A program made the position numbers and the translations under genes. Below are positions 1 to 21,447 of a stretch of 64,000 nt of DNA, piece after piece. The notes under the pieces were generated by a model. The model made no database searches, was not told the DNA's origin, and saw only the letters and a program-made list of their open reading frames with translations. How positions within the stretch are numbered: the stretch's first letter is position 1; each line of letters begins with the position of its first letter. The DNA is from Pseudomonadota bacterium (GTDB lineage: Bacteria > Pseudomonadota > Alphaproteobacteria > Rhizobiales > Xanthobacteraceae): positions 1-64,000 of the forward strand of contig JAFECJ010000004.1 in assembly GCA_018242205.1 (NCBI GenBank), in the 5' to 3' direction.

Positions 1-429
1 CTCACCGTCGCCCAGATGCAGCAGCTGCGCAGGCAGATGCGGCAGGCTGGCGGCAGCGTGAAGGTCGCGAAAAACCGTCTCGCCCAAATCGCTCTCAAGG
101 ACACCGACGTCGCTTCGATCGCGCCCCTGCTGAAGGGGCCGACGGTTCTTGCTTACTCCAAGGACCCGATCGCCGCGCCGAAGGTTGCAACCGATTTCGC
201 CAAGGCGAACGAACAGTTCGTCATTCTCGGCGGATCGATGGGCAAGACTGCCCTGGACCAGAACGGCGTGAAGGCGCTCGCCTCGCTGCCGTCGCTGGAC
301 GAACTGCGTGCCAAGATCCTCGGCCTCCTCGTGGCGCCGGCGACCAAGATCGCGCAGCTCACCAACGCTCCCGCGGCCAAGGTCGCGCGCGTTGTCCAGG
401 CTTATGCCTCCAAGGGCGAAGCGGCCTGA
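1..429 (+). CDS. rplJ: 50S ribosomal protein L10 (5' end outside window)
   Basis: L10 is the base of the ribosomal stalk and binds L7/L12 dimers and 23S rRNA. The frame is open from base 1, so the start lies upstream; the 142 visible codons cover most of the ~172-residue family. Typical segments are the KVAKNRL stretch, the [11 protein letters not shown] segment and the Ala/Lys-rich C-terminal helix that recruits L7/L12 (last ~35 residues, ending in ASKGEAA). It lies 49 nt before rplL, the usual rplJL pairing. The identification is secure; only the 5' end is missing. Confidence 0.96.
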   Translation, partial: LTVAQMQQLRRQMRQAGGSVKVAKNRLAQIALKDTDVASIAPLLKGPTVLAYSKDPIAAPKVATDFAKANEQFVILGGSMGKTALDQNGVKALASLPSLDELRAKILGLLVAPATKIAQLTNAPAAKVARVVQAYASKGEAA

Positions 430-478
430 CGGCCTACTCCAACAACCCAACTGGTTCGAACCTAATAGGAATTGAAAA

Positions 479-856
<378 letters not shown>

Positions 857-870
857 CCGCAGGTTACTTG

Positions 871-912
871 AGCGAAATCCCCGGGCGAGCACTTCGCGAG
901 ACCCGGGGATCG
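871..912 (+). repeat. 42-bp palindromic repeat, copy 1
   Basis: This matches 976-1017 at 40 of 42 positions. ATCCCCGGG and CCCGGGGAT form the stem, with a TTCGCG-containing loop. It begins 14 nt after the rplL stop codon, so it would form a hairpin at the 3' end of the rplL message. Confidence 0.85.
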
Positions 913-933
913 CCAACCGCTCTGACTTAAGAC

Positions 934-963
934 GTGGATGGCCGGGACAAGCCCGGCCATGAC
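934..963 (+). repeat. Dispersed palindrome (ggccggg-acaag-cccggcc)
   Basis: The core atggccggg / cccggccat flanks a short acaag loop. I recognise this as a very abundant intergenic element in Bradyrhizobium and Rhodopseudomonas-type genomes. A half copy occurs near 47313-47326. It sits between the two 42-bp repeats of the rplL-rpoB spacer. Confidence 0.75.
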
Positions 964-975
964 GAGGAGAGAAAG

Positions 976-1017
976 AGCGAAATCCCCGGGCGAACACTTC
1001 GCGAAACCCGGGGATCG
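976..1017 (+). repeat. 42-bp palindromic repeat, copy 2
   Basis: This is a direct-orientation copy of 871-912 with two G-to-A differences in the loop region; both stem arms are intact. The 105-bp period between copies includes the dispersed palindrome, so the array is composite rather than a simple tandem repeat. Confidence 0.85.
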
Positions 1018-1420
1018 TCAAAGGCTTGAGACTACCGGGGTGGGGCGTTCGCGCCACCCCGGGGGTCGCAAAAGTCCGAAAGCTGCTTATCTACCGGGAG
1101 TGCCGGGTTCCCTGAAGCCCGCCGTTTCCGACAAAACAGGTGACTTTCCCGGTACTTAAGGTCCCGGGGCGTCACAGGACCCGGTGAAACCAGCCTTCAT
1201 TGATTGAGGCGGGTGCCGGCAACAGCGCGAACCGCCCCCAAGAGCGGACACGGCCTGACTTAAGAATTCGACGGTTCGGTAACCGGGCTTCGGCCCTCAG
1301 GTTCCGAATCGCATAGAAGAACCGGGTAGCCCCCGACGCCTGTCCTGATTGCCGCGATGGAATGCGGCTTTTCGGAGAGGCGCCCGCGCTTACCCCCGAA
1401 AACATTGAGAGAAAGAAACG

Positions 1421-5551
<4,131 letters not shown>

Positions 5552-5648
5552 CAAGTGCGATAGCCGGGCCCGTCACGGACGCGGCCCGGCCTTCACGCCT
5601 TTGTTTTGAATTTGCGGCCGGCGGCATGCCGGCATAGCGGAGAAGAAT

Positions 5649-9851
<4,203 letters not shown>

Positions 9852-9890
9852 GTCGCCGCTCAGCCGGCGTTTGCCGGTTCGGACAAGATC

Positions 9891-9918
9891 AAAGGCCGCC
9901 CTCCGGGGCGGCCTTTTT
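9891..9918 (+). terminator. Rho-independent terminator after rpoC
   Basis: GGCCGCC pairs with GGCGGCC across a short tccg-type loop, followed by five T residues. It starts 39 nt after the rpoC stop codon and precedes the unrelated small secreted protein gene. Confidence 0.9.
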
Positions 9919-10065
9919 GCGTGCGATGCGGCAAGGCGCGCATCCCGGCGCCGGCAAACCGCCTTTCAGAAAGATTTCAGAATGGCTGCACCGGAATTCA
10001 GGTCCGTTCTCAGGACTTTTGCCGGCGCCCGGTCGAGGATAGCGGTCCCGATCAGGAGAGAGTCG

Positions 10066-10344
10066 ATGAGACACGCCATTCTTGCCCTCGCTGCCGTGGC
10101 CACCTTTGCCGCCGTTCTGAGCAGCGGGCCCGCCCGCGCCGATTCCGACGACATCAAGTGGATCGGCCAATGCGTCACGGACAACAAGGACGAAGGTCAG
10201 ACCGCACAAGTGATCATGTCGTACTGCACTTGCATGAATAACAAAATGTCGTCGAGCGAAACACGCACCATCACGCAGTGGGAGAAGACCCATAAGCGCG
10301 AGATGGAAGCCTGCGCGACTCAGGCTGGATGGAAGGGGCGCTGA
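10066..10344 (+). CDS. Small exported Cys-containing protein, unknown function
   Basis: The product has 92 residues. The ATG at 10066 was chosen because CAGGAGAG lies 7-8 nt upstream and the product then begins with a clean signal peptide (MRHAILALAAVATFAAV... cleaved near ARA-DS). The mature part has four cysteines, including a CTC motif, and an amphipathic region rich in Lys and Glu. Cysteine spacing and size suggest a small disulfide-bonded periplasmic protein. It stands alone between the rpoC terminator and the GH13 gene. I do not recognise a family and assign no function. Confidence 0.72.
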   Translation: MRHAILALAAVATFAAVLSSGPARADSDDIKWIGQCVTDNKDEGQTAQVIMSYCTCMNNKMSSSETRTITQWEKTHKREMEACATQAGWKGR

Positions 10345-10377
10345 CCGGCGCCGCCGCTCCGCTGTCACACGGCGGTC

Positions 10378-11988
10378 ATGCATGAGCCGCAAGAGCGGCT
10401 CATGCACTGGTGGCAAACCGGCATTCTCTACCAGGTCTATCCGCGCTCGTTCCAGGACACGAACGGCGACGGCGTCGGCGATCTCGCCGGCGTGACGCAA
10501 CGGCTGCCTTATCTCGCCGAACTCGGCGTCGATGCGGTCTGGCTGTCGCCGGTGTTCGTCTCACCGATGGCGGATTTCGGCTACGACATCGCCGATTACA
10601 CCGCGATCGATCCGCTGTTCGGCCGGCTTGCCGATTTCGACGCGCTGGTGGCGCGGGCGCATGACCTCGGGCTGAAGGTGCTGCTCGATCTGGTGCCGAA
10701 CCACACCTCGATCGAGCACCCATGGTTCAAGGAAAGCCGGACGTCGCGCGAGAGCGCCAGGCGCGACTGGTATCTGTGGCGCGACCCGGCGCCGGGCGGC
10801 GGTCCGCCGAACAACTGGCTGTCGGAATTCGGCGGTTCGGCGTGGCAGTACGAGGCGGCGACCGGGCAGTATTACTATCATGCCTTCCTGCGCGAGCAGC
10901 CGGACCTGAACTGGCGCAACGCCGACGTCCGCCGCGCCATGCACAACGTCATGCGGTTCTGGCTCGGCCGTGGTGTCGACGGCTTTCGCGTCGATGTGAT
11001 GTGGCATCTCATCAAGGACGCAGCCTTCCGCGACAACCCGCCCAATCCGGCGTGGCGCGAAGGCGAGGCGGACTATGGCCGGCTGCTGCCGGTCTATTCG
11101 ACCGATCGGCCGGAGGTGCAAGAGGTGGTCTGCGAACTGCGGGCGGTGATCGACGAATTTCCGGACCGGGTCCTGATCGGCGAAATCTACCTGCCGGTGG
11201 ACAAGCTCGTGGCTTATTACGGCGACGAACTGCTCGGGGCGCATCTGCCGTTCAATTTCTCGCTGATCGGCGTGCCGTGGCGGGCCGACGCCATTGCCGC
11301 GCTGGTCGATCGCTATGAGGCGGCGCTGCCGCCCGGCGCCTGGCCGAACTGGGTGCTCGGCAACCATGACCGGCCGCGGATCGTCAGCCGGGTGGGTGAG
11401 GCGCAGGCGAAGGTGGCGGCGATGCTGCTCCTGACCCTGCGCGGTACCCCAAGCCTCTATTACGGCGACGAACTCGGTCTGCCGCAGGTCGCGATCGCCC
11501 CCGATCGGGTCCGGGATCCCTGGGAGCGCAATCTGCCGGGGCAGGGGCTCGGCCGCGATGGCTGCCGCACGCCGATGCCGTGGGACAGTGGGCCGCTGGC
11601 CGGGTTCTCGACCGTCGAGCCGTGGCTGCCCCTCAATGCCGATGCCGGGATTCGCAACGTCGCCGCCGAGTCGGCCAAATCGACGTCGACCCTGACCTTT
11701 TACCGTCGTCTGATCGCCTTGCGGCGGGCGCATCCCGCCCTCAGTGCCGGCGTCTATCGGCCACTGGCCCAGTCCGGTAGCGGGTTCGCCTATGAACGGA
11801 CCGCGGGCGGCGAGATCTTGGCCGTGGCGCTGAATTTCGCCAGTGTTTCAGTCGAATTATCTTTGGAATCAATGCCCTATGGCAGCCGGGTGCTGTTCGG
11901 CACGAGGCCGGGGAGGGATGGCGAGGCCGTCGGTACGCGGCTCGTCTTGCATCCGGACGAGGGCGTGATCATATCATGCGAGAGCTAA
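10378..11988 (+). CDS. GH13 alpha-glucosidase (oligo-1,6-glucosidase / maltase type)
   Basis: This is a cytoplasmic glycoside hydrolase family 13 enzyme acting on alpha-glucosides. Signature segments are QVYPRSFQDTNGDG (start of the barrel), DLVPNHTS, GFRVDVMW with nucleophile D206, LIGEIYL with acid/base E269, and NHDRPR with D331. A small C-terminal beta domain follows. Its 536 residues are typical. Two starts are possible, ATG 10378 and ATG 10402 (MHWWQTG); family alignment favours the latter, and neither has a strong ribosome binding site. A perfect 12-bp inverted repeat covers both. No sugar transporter lies nearby, so the substrate is not inferable. Confidence 0.9.
   Translation: MHEPQERLMHWWQTGILYQVYPRSFQDTNGDGVGDLAGVTQRLPYLAELGVDAVWLSPVFVSPMADFGYDIADYTAIDPLFGRLADFDALVARAHDLGLKVLLDLVPNHTSIEHPWFKESRTSRESARRDWYLWRDPAPGGGPPNNWLSEFGGSAWQYEAATGQYYYHAFLREQPDLNWRNADVRRAMHNVMRFWLGRGVDGFRVDVMWHLIKDAAFRDNPPNPAWREGEADYGRLLPVYSTDRPEVQEVVCELRAVIDEFPDRVLIGEIYLPVDKLVAYYGDELLGAHLPFNFSLIGVPWRADAIAALVDRYEAALPPGAWPNWVLGNHDRPRIVSRVGEAQAKVAAMLLLTLRGTPSLYYGDELGLPQVAIAPDRVRDPWERNLPGQGLGRDGCRTPMPWDSGPLAGFSTVEPWLPLNADAGIRNVAAESAKSTSTLTFYRRLIALRRAHPALSAGVYRPLAQSGSGFAYERTAGGEILAVALNFASVSVELSLESMPYGSRVLFGTRPGRDGEAVGTRLVLHPDEGVIISCES
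10379..10406 (+). repeat. Perfect 12-bp inverted repeat over the GH13 start codons
   Basis: Arms 10379-10390 and 10395-10406 are exact reverse complements separated by the tetraloop AAGA. No T tract follows, so it is not a standard terminator. In RNA it would occlude both candidate start codons of the glucosidase gene. Confidence 0.8.
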
Positions 11989-12436
11989 CCATGCCGCGAT
12001 GCAAAGCTGCGCCAGAGCCGCTGTTTTCAAGGCTTTTTCGCCTTGACTTCATCTGACCCTACCGATACACACGCCCCACTTTTCGACAGGCGGTGAGCTT
12101 CGTCTGATCGGAACGGCCGCCCGGGCATTCCTTTGAAATCCCATCTGGTTTTTCACGGAATCCTGGCGCCTTCGCCTCGATCAAAGAAGCTCAAACGCTG
12201 TCGCTGACAGCCACTGTCAGTTCATGGTGCGGTGCTGATCGCTCACGCGATCTGGCTGCCGTCAGAACGGGAAAAGCGCCCCCGCTGATTTATAGCGGAT
12301 GGCGCGATTTCGTTTTGCGTGCGGCGAACGCACGGAAGAAGAACGCGCGGCCTCGGCCGCGTGATGAGACTGATGCCGGGCCTCACGGCTCACTTAATTC
12401 CGGACCTGTTGGTCCATCACGTAACGAAGGCGAACG
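11989..12436 (+). other. Intergenic leader region upstream of rpsL
   Basis: These 448 nt contain no credible gene. A candidate promoter lies at 12043-12071 and small hairpins near 12197-12220 and 12318-12334. If that promoter is used, the rpsL message would carry a leader of roughly 360 nt. No ribosomal-protein autoregulatory site could be identified by eye. Confidence 0.6.
12043..12071 (+). promoter_or_regulatory. Candidate sigma-70-type promoter for the str operon
   Basis: TTGACT (12043-12048), 17 nt, then TACACA (12066-12071). The -35 is close to the alphaproteobacterial TTGAC consensus and the spacing is ideal; the -10 is only moderate. It is the best match found in the rpsL upstream gap. 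Confidence 0.45.
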
Positions 12437-12808
12437 ATGCCGACGATCAACCAGTTGATTGCGAACCCGCGCCACCCGCTCAAGGCGCGCAACAAGGTGC
12501 CGGCGCTGCAGGCGTCCCCGCAGAAGCGTGGCGTTTGCACCCGCGTCTATACGACCACTCCGAAGAAGCCGAACTCGGCGCTTCGCAAGGTCGCCAAGGT
12601 TCGCCTGACCAACGGTTTCGAGGTGATCGGCTACATCCCGGGTGAAGGCCATAACCTTCAGGAGCACTCGGTGGTCATGATCCGCGGCGGCCGCGTCAAG
12701 GACTTGCCGGGCGTCCGCTATCACATCCTGCGCGGCGTGCTCGACACGCAGGGCGTCAAGAACCGCAAGCAGCGCCGTTCGAAGTACGGCGCCAAGCGTC
12801 CGAAATAA
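12437..12808 (+). CDS. rpsL: 30S ribosomal protein S12
   Basis: S12 sits in the decoding centre of the small subunit. The 123-residue product contains the [12 protein letters not shown] loop and the [13 protein letters not shown] loop. Both lysines linked to streptomycin resistance in other bacteria are wild type. It is the first gene of the str operon (rpsL-rpsG-fusA-tuf), with 11 nt before rpsG. Confidence 0.99.
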   Translation: MPTINQLIANPRHPLKARNKVPALQASPQKRGVCTRVYTTTPKKPNSALRKVAKVRLTNGFEVIGYIPGEGHNLQEHSVVMIRGGRVKDLPGVRYHILRGVLDTQGVKNRKQRRSKYGAKRPK

Positions 12809-12816
12809 GGGTCTGA

Positions 12817-13290
<474 letters not shown>

Positions 13291-13323
13291 CGGCGTCGAA
13301 CCGCATTCAGGACGAGATTACTT

Positions 13324-15399
<2,076 letters not shown>

Positions 15400-15439
15400 C
15401 GGCGACAGAGAAACCTGAAAGTTCTGAACGGAGAGCTCC

Positions 15440-16630
<1,191 letters not shown>

Positions 16631-16643
16631 CAACTTCGCTGGG

Positions 16644-16668
16644 GCCCCCGTCCGAACAGGGCGGGGGC
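16644..16668 (+). terminator. GC-rich hairpin after tuf, no T tract
   Basis: GCCCCCG (16644-16650) pairs with CGGGGGC (16662-16668) around an 11-nt loop, starting 14 nt after the tuf stop codon. No U run follows, so it may act as an mRNA 3' stabiliser or a weak terminator at the str/S10 boundary. Confidence 0.5.
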
Positions 16669-16743
16669 TCGGCACTCCTGGATTGGCGCGGGTGAGTTGC
16701 TTCCCGGGTCCGGACAGGACAACGAGCAGGTAGCGAATACTGG

Positions 16744-16765
16744 ATCATCCGTTTGAACGGATGAT
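16744..16765 (+). promoter_or_regulatory. Perfect hairpin in the rpsJ (S10) leader
   Basis: Arms atcatccgtt and aacggatgat are exact complements with a 2-nt centre and end 21 nt before the rpsJ ATG, just upstream of its ribosome binding region. In E. coli the S10 leader is the target of L4 autoregulation. The position invites that comparison but no homology to the E. coli leader is claimed. Confidence 0.5.
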
Positions 16766-16786
16766 GACAGTCAGAGAGACAAACAA

Positions 16787-17095
16787 ATGAACGGCCAGAA
16801 TATTCGGATCCGGCTCAAGGCGTTCGATCATCGTGTGCTCGATGCTTCGACGCGCGAGATCGTCAATACCGCCAAGCGCACCGGCGCGCAGGTGCGTGGG
16901 CCGATTCCGCTGCCGACGCGTATCGAGAAGTTCACCGTGAACCGCTCGCCTCACGTCGACAAGAAGAGCCGCGAACAGTTCGAGATGCGCACGCACAAGC
17001 GTCTCTTGGACATCGTCGACCCGACGCCTCAGACCGTGGACGCGCTGATGAAGCTCGACCTCGCTGCGGGTGTCGACGTCGAGATCAAGCTGTAA
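16787..17095 (+). CDS. rpsJ: 30S ribosomal protein S10
   Basis: S10 is a 30S head protein and, as NusE, a partner of NusB in transcription antitermination. It has 102 residues, beginning [15 protein letters not shown] with [14 protein letters not shown] in the middle. It opens the S10 cluster rpsJ-rplC-rplD-rplW-rplB-rpsS-rplV-rpsC-rplP-rpmC-rpsQ. The gap to rplC is 20 nt. Confidence 0.99.
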   Translation: MNGQNIRIRLKAFDHRVLDASTREIVNTAKRTGAQVRGPIPLPTRIEKFTVNRSPHVDKKSREQFEMRTHKRLLDIVDPTPQTVDALMKLDLAAGVDVEIKL

Positions 17096-17115
17096 GGCCG
17101 GGTGAGGTATTAAAG

Positions 17116-17847
17116 ATGCGCACGGGTGTCGTCGCACAGAAAATGGGTATGACCCGGCTGTTCACCGATGGAGGTGAACATGTGCCGGTGACGGTGCTGC
17201 GCCTGGCGCAGTGCCAGGTCGTGGCCCATCGCGTTAAGGACAAGGACGGTTACGTCGCGCTGCAGCTCGGCGCGGGTCCGCGCCGTGCCGGCAACATGAG
17301 CAAGGCCGACCGCGGATACTTCGCCAAAGCGAAGGTGGAGCCGAAGCGCAAGCTCGCGGAGTTCCGCGTCACCGACGACGCGATGATCCCGGTGGGCGCG
17401 GAAATTACCGCCGACCACTTCGTCGAGGGCCAGTTCGTCGACGTTGCCGGCATCACCATCGGTAAAGGCTTTGCCGGCGGCATGAAGCGCTGGAATTTCG
17501 GCGGTCTGCGCGCCTCGCACGGCGTGTCGATCTCGCACCGTTCGATCGGTTCGACCGGCGGCCGTCAGGATCCGGGAAAGACCTTCAAGAACAAGAAGAT
17601 GCCGGGCCATATGGGTGTCGAGCGTGTCACCACGCTCAACCTCAAGGTCGCCAAGATCGATGTCGAACGCGGCCTGATCATGGTTCACGGCGCGGTGCCG
17701 GGTGCCAAGGGCGGCTGGATCACCGTGCGCGACGCCATCAAGAAGCCGCTGCCGAAGGACGCCGCCAAGCCGGGCAAGTTCCGTCTGGCCGAAGCTGCTG
17801 CCGAAGCGCCGGCCGCTGAAGCCCCCGCCGCGAAGGAGGGCGCATAA
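17116..17847 (+). CDS. rplC: 50S ribosomal protein L3
   Basis: L3 is an early-assembly 50S protein reaching toward the peptidyl transferase centre. It has 243 residues, starting [16 protein letters not shown]. The [20 protein letters not shown] loop, whose Gln is the PrmB methylation site in other bacteria, is intact. The last ~20 residues are an Ala/Glu/Pro tail ([15 protein letters not shown]) beyond the globular fold. It stops 1 nt before the rplD ATG. Confidence 0.98.
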   Translation: MRTGVVAQKMGMTRLFTDGGEHVPVTVLRLAQCQVVAHRVKDKDGYVALQLGAGPRRAGNMSKADRGYFAKAKVEPKRKLAEFRVTDDAMIPVGAEITADHFVEGQFVDVAGITIGKGFAGGMKRWNFGGLRASHGVSISHRSIGSTGGRQDPGKTFKNKKMPGHMGVERVTTLNLKVAKIDVERGLIMVHGAVPGAKGGWITVRDAIKKPLPKDAAKPGKFRLAEAAAEAPAAEAPAAKEGA

Positions 17848-17848
17848 C

Positions 17849-18469
17849 ATGGACATGAAGATCACCACTTTCGAAGGCAAGGATGCCGGTTCGGTGAAGC
17901 TGTCGGACGAGATCTTCGGTCTCGAGCCGCGCGCCGACATCATCCAGCGCTGCGTCAACTGGCAGCTGGCGCGCCGTCAGCGCGGCACGCACAAGACCAA
18001 GGACCGCTCGGAAGTCTGGCGGACCGGCAAGAAGATGTACGCGCAGAAGGGCACCGGTGGCGCTCGTCACGGCTCGGCGCGCGTGCCGCAGTTCCGCGGC
18101 GGCGGTCGTGCTTTCGGTCCGGTCGTGCGCAGCCATGCCATCGACCTGCCGAAGAAGGTGCGGGCGCTGGCGCTCAAGCACGCCCTGTCGTCGAAGGCCA
18201 AGGACGGCGCCATCGTCGTCGTCGACAAGGCGTCGGTGAAGGAAGCCAAAACCAAGGCGCTTGCCACCCAGTTCGGCAAGATGTCGCTGGCCAATGCGCT
18301 GATCATCGACGGCGCCGAGCTCGAGGCGAACTTCGCCATCGCGGCGCGCAACATTCCGAACATCGACGTGCTGCCGATCCAGGGCATCAACGTTTACGAC
18401 ATCATGCGGCGTAAGACCCTTGTCCTGACCAAGGCGGCGGTCGACGCGCTGGAGGCGCGGTTCAAATGA
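17849..18469 (+). CDS. rplD: 50S ribosomal protein L4
   Basis: L4 lines the nascent-peptide exit tunnel and represses the S10 operon in enterobacteria. The ATG at 17849 ([14 protein letters not shown]) follows CGAAGGAGGG and gives 206 residues, the normal size. An in-frame upstream extension is rejected because it overlaps rplC. The tunnel loop [19 protein letters not shown] is present. The last 4 nt overlap the rplW start (ATGA). Confidence 0.97.
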   Translation: MDMKITTFEGKDAGSVKLSDEIFGLEPRADIIQRCVNWQLARRQRGTHKTKDRSEVWRTGKKMYAQKGTGGARHGSARVPQFRGGGRAFGPVVRSHAIDLPKKVRALALKHALSSKAKDGAIVVVDKASVKEAKTKALATQFGKMSLANALIIDGAELEANFAIAARNIPNIDVLPIQGINVYDIMRRKTLVLTKAAVDALEARFK

Positions 18470-18765
18470 GCACCAGCGATCCCCGTCATTACGACGTCAT
18501 CGTCTCTCCCGTGATCACGGAAAAGGCGACCATGGCGTCGGAGTTCAACAAGGTGACCTTCAAGGTCCGTCGCAACGCCACGAAGCCGCAGATCAAGGAA
18601 GCGGTCGAGAAGCTGTTCGACGTCAAGGTCAAGAGCGTCAACACGCTTGTCCGTCAGGGCAAGATCAAGGCGTTCAAGAACAAGCTCGGACAGCAGTCCG
18701 ACGTGAAGCGCGCGGTCGTGACCCTCGAAGAGGGCCACCGCATCGACGTGACCACGGGTCTGTAA
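18466..18765 (+). CDS. rplW: 50S ribosomal protein L23
   Basis: L23 lies at the tunnel exit and docks trigger factor and SRP. It has 99 residues with [19 protein letters not shown] at the N terminus and a conserved [12 protein letters not shown] segment. It starts within the rplD stop codon (ATGA overlap), suggesting translational coupling. Confidence 0.98.
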   Translation: MSTSDPRHYDVIVSPVITEKATMASEFNKVTFKVRRNATKPQIKEAVEKLFDVKVKSVNTLVRQGKIKAFKNKLGQQSDVKRAVVTLEEGHRIDVTTGL

Positions 18766-18775
18766 GAGGTCGGCG

Positions 18776-19609
18776 ATGGCACTCAAGACATACAATCCGA
18801 CGACCCCGAGCCAGCGGCACCTGATCAGCGTCGATCGCTCGACGTTGTACAAGGGCGCGCCGGTGAAGGCGCTGACCGAAGGTCAGCACTCGACCGGTGG
18901 CCGCAACAATTCGGGCCGCATCACCTCGCGTTTCCGCGGTGGCGGCCACAAGCAGGCGTATCGCAAGATCGACTTCCGCCGTGCCAAGAAGGACATGGTG
19001 GCGACGGTCGAGCGTCTGGAATATGACCCGAACCGCACCGCGTTCATCGCGCTGATCAAGTACGAGGACGGCGAGCTCGCCTACATCCTGGCGCCGCAGC
19101 GTCTGGCCGCCGGCGACAAGGTGATCTCGGCCGACCAGGCCGACGTCAAGCCGGGCAACGCGATGCCGCTGTCGGCGATCCCGGTCGGCACCATCGTGCA
19201 CAATGTCGAACTGAAGATCGGCAAGGGCGGCCAACTCGCGCGTTCGGCCGGCACCTACGTGCAGATCGTCGGCCGCGATGGCGAATACGTCATCATCCGA
19301 CTGTCGACGTCTGAGCAGCGTCTCATTCACGGACGCTGCATGGCGACCATCGGCGCGGTGTCGAACCCCGACAACATGAACACGACGATCGCCAAGGCGG
19401 GCCGTCAGCGTTGGCGCGGTCGCATGCCGCACAACCGCGGCATCGTCATGAACCCGGTCGATCATCCGCACGGCGGTCGTACCAAGGGCGGCAAGCACTG
19501 GGTCACTCCGTGGGGCAAGCCGACCAAGGGCGCCAAGACGCGCAAGAACAAGCGCACCAACAAGTTCATTATGGTCAGCCGTCACGACCGTAAGAAGCAG
19601 CAGCAGTAG
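18776..19609 (+). CDS. rplB: 50S ribosomal protein L2
   Basis: L2 is required for subunit association and peptidyl transfer. Its 277 residues are standard. N-terminal [19 protein letters not shown] and C-terminal [18 protein letters not shown], containing the conserved functional His, are both intact. It lies 10 nt after rplW and 11 nt before rpsS. Confidence 0.99.
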   Translation: MALKTYNPTTPSQRHLISVDRSTLYKGAPVKALTEGQHSTGGRNNSGRITSRFRGGGHKQAYRKIDFRRAKKDMVATVERLEYDPNRTAFIALIKYEDGELAYILAPQRLAAGDKVISADQADVKPGNAMPLSAIPVGTIVHNVELKIGKGGQLARSAGTYVQIVGRDGEYVIIRLSTSEQRLIHGRCMATIGAVSNPDNMNTTIAKAGRQRWRGRMPHNRGIVMNPVDHPHGGRTKGGKHWVTPWGKPTKGAKTRKNKRTNKFIMVSRHDRKKQQQ

Positions 19610-19620
19610 GATTTGCAGCG

Positions 19621-19899
19621 ATGACCCGTTCAGCCTGGAAAGGCCCGTTCGTTGACGGCTTTCTGCTCAAGAAAGCGGAAGCCGCGCGCACGTCCGGCCG
19701 CCACGACATGATCAAGATCTGGAGCCGTCGCTCGACGATCCTGCCGCAGTTCGTCGGTCTGCACTTCACCGTCTACAACGGCCAGAAGCACGTGCCGGTG
19801 ATGGTCACGGAAGAAATGGTCGGCCACAAGTTCGGCGAGTTCTCGCCGAGCCGGACGTTCCACGGCCACAGCGCCGACCGCAAGGCGAAGAAGGCCTGA
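19621..19899 (+). CDS. rpsS: 30S ribosomal protein S19
   Basis: S19 is a 30S head protein that contacts S13 and the A-site tRNA. It has 92 residues, beginning [16 protein letters not shown] with the motif [17 protein letters not shown]. The gap to rplV is 10 nt. Confidence 0.99.
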   Translation: MTRSAWKGPFVDGFLLKKAEAARTSGRHDMIKIWSRRSTILPQFVGLHFTVYNGQKHVPVMVTEEMVGHKFGEFSPSRTFHGHSADRKAKKA

Positions 19900-19909
19900 G
19901 GATAGAGAA

Positions 19910-20296
19910 ATGGGCAAGCGTTCACGCGATCGGGATCTCCCGAACAACGAAGCCAAGGCAGTCACCCGGAACATCCGGATCTCGCCGCAGAAGCTCAATC
20001 TCGTCGCGCAGATGATCCGCGGCAAGAAGGTCGCCGGCGCGCTCGCCGACCTCGAATTCTCGCGCAAGCGCATCGCCAAGGATGTGCGCAAGTGCCTGGA
20101 ATCGGCGATCGCCAACGCCGAGAATAATCACGACCTCGACGTCGACGATCTCATCGTCGCCGAGGCTCACGTCGGAAAGTCGCTCGTAATGAAGCGCTTT
20201 TCCCCGCGCGGCCGCGGCCGTGTCGGTCAAATCCTGAAGCCGTTTTCGCATCTGACGATCGTCGTTCGTCAGGTCGAAGCCGCGGCCGAAGCCTGA
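19910..20296 (+). CDS. rplV: 50S ribosomal protein L22
   Basis: L22 is a globular protein with a hairpin that lines the exit tunnel. It has 128 residues; the conserved [21 protein letters not shown] and the tunnel loop [13 protein letters not shown] are intact, with no deletion of the macrolide-associated type. It ends 11 nt before rpsC. Confidence 0.99.
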   Translation: MGKRSRDRDLPNNEAKAVTRNIRISPQKLNLVAQMIRGKKVAGALADLEFSRKRIAKDVRKCLESAIANAENNHDLDVDDLIVAEAHVGKSLVMKRFSPRGRGRVGQILKPFSHLTIVVRQVEAAAEA

Positions 20297-20307
20297 GGAG
20301 GCTTTCA

Positions 20308-21009
20308 GTGGGTCAAAAAATCAATCCGATCGGTCTGCGCCTCGGCATCAACCGCACCTGGGATTCGCGCTGGTTCGCCAATAAGACCGAGTACGGCACG
20401 CTGCTGCACGAGGACATCAAGATCCGCGAGGCTCTGATGAAGGAGCTGAAGCAGGCCGCCGTTTCGAAGATCATCATCGAGCGCCCGCACAAGAAGTGCC
20501 GCGTCACCGTTCACTCGGCCCGTCCGGGCGTCGTGATCGGCAAGAAGGGCGCCGACATCGAGAAGCTGCGCAAGACGGTGTCGAAGCTGACCGACAGCGA
20601 TGTCGTCATCAACATCGTCGAAATCCGCAAGCCTGAACTCGACGCGCAGCTAGTCGCCGAATCGATCGCGCAGCAGCTGGAACGCCGCGTTGCGTTCCGC
20701 CGCGCCATGAAGCGCGCCGTGCAGTCGGCGATGCGTCTCGGTGCCGAAGGCATCCGCATCAACTGCTCGGGCCGTCTCGGCGGTTCGGAAATCGCGCGTA
20801 TGGAGTGGTACCGCGAAGGTCGCGTGCCGCTGCACACCTTGCGCGCCGACGTCGACTACGGCGTCGCCACCGCGTTCACCACGTTCGGCACCTGCGGCGT
20901 CAAGGTCTGGATCTTCAAGGGCGAAATCCTGGAGCACGATCCGATGGCGCAGGACAAGAAGCTCGCCGAGGGCGATTCGGGCCGTCCGCGCCGCGATAAT
21001 GCGGCCTAA
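20308..21009 (+). CDS. rpsC: 30S ribosomal protein S3
   Basis: S3 is a 30S protein at the mRNA entry channel with helicase function. It has 233 residues. The start is GTG ([13 protein letters not shown]) behind GAGGAGG, a strong ribosome binding site that fixes the non-ATG start. The KH domain [12 protein letters not shown] and C-terminal [16 protein letters not shown] are normal. Confidence 0.99.
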   Translation: MGQKINPIGLRLGINRTWDSRWFANKTEYGTLLHEDIKIREALMKELKQAAVSKIIIERPHKKCRVTVHSARPGVVIGKKGADIEKLRKTVSKLTDSDVVINIVEIRKPELDAQLVAESIAQQLERRVAFRRAMKRAVQSAMRLGAEGIRINCSGRLGGSEIARMEWYREGRVPLHTLRADVDYGVATAFTTFGTCGVKVWIFKGEILEHDPMAQDKKLAEGDSGRPRRDNAA

Positions 21010-21029
21010 CAGGACGACAGAGTTCAATC

Positions 21030-21443
21030 ATGCTGCAGCCAAAGAAAACCAAGTTCCGCAAGGCCTTCAAGGGCCGTATCCACGGCGTCGCCTCGTCGGG
21101 AGCGACGCTGGCCTACGGCCAGTACGGCCTGAAGGCTCTCGAGCCGGAGCGCGTCACCGCGCGCCAGATCGAGGCCGCCCGCCGTGCCCTCACGCGCTTC
21201 ATGAAGCGCGCCGGCCGCGTCTGGATCCGCGTGTTCCCCGACGTGCCGGTGTCGAAGAAGCCGATCGAAGTCCGCATGGGTAAAGGCAAGGGCTCGCCCG
21301 AACTCTGGGTCGTGCGCGTCAAGCCGGGCAAGATTCTTTTCGAGGTCGATGGCATCAGCCAGGCCGTCGCCAAGGAAGCCCTGACGCTCGCCGCCGCGAA
21401 GCTGCCGGTCAAGACCCGTTTCATCGAACGCATCGTTGAGTGA
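21030..21443 (+). CDS. rplP: 50S ribosomal protein L16
   Basis: L16 organises the A-site region of the 50S subunit. It has 137 residues, beginning [16 protein letters not shown], with [18 protein letters not shown] and the GKGSPELWV loop. The rpmC ATG is only 5 nt past its stop codon. Confidence 0.99.
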   Translation: MLQPKKTKFRKAFKGRIHGVASSGATLAYGQYGLKALEPERVTARQIEAARRALTRFMKRAGRVWIRVFPDVPVSKKPIEVRMGKGKGSPELWVVRVKPGKILFEVDGISQAVAKEALTLAAAKLPVKTRFIERIVE

Positions 21444-21447
21444 CGCC

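Larger units (their letters stand above)
857..1420 (+). other. Non-coding rplL-rpoB spacer rich in palindromes
   Basis: This 564-nt spacer contains no convincing gene. It holds two near-identical 42-bp palindromic repeats (871-912 and 976-1017), a generic Bradyrhizobiaceae-type palindrome between them (934-963) and a GC hairpin (about 1037-1060). The word ctgacttaaga occurs twice (922-932, 1255-1265). No clean -35/-10 pair or T-tailed terminator was recognised. In enterobacteria the rplL-rpoB gap carries a partial attenuator and an RNase III site; a similar role here is only an inference from position and structure. Confidence 0.7.

Noticed and set aside
1275-1320. tRNA-like gttccgaatc in the rplL-rpoB spacer
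   Set aside because: No acceptor stem, anticodon arm or CCA-compatible end could be folded around it.
21436-21447. TTG start for rpmC adding four residues
   Set aside because: It lies within the rplP coding end; ATG 21448 fits the family N terminus better.
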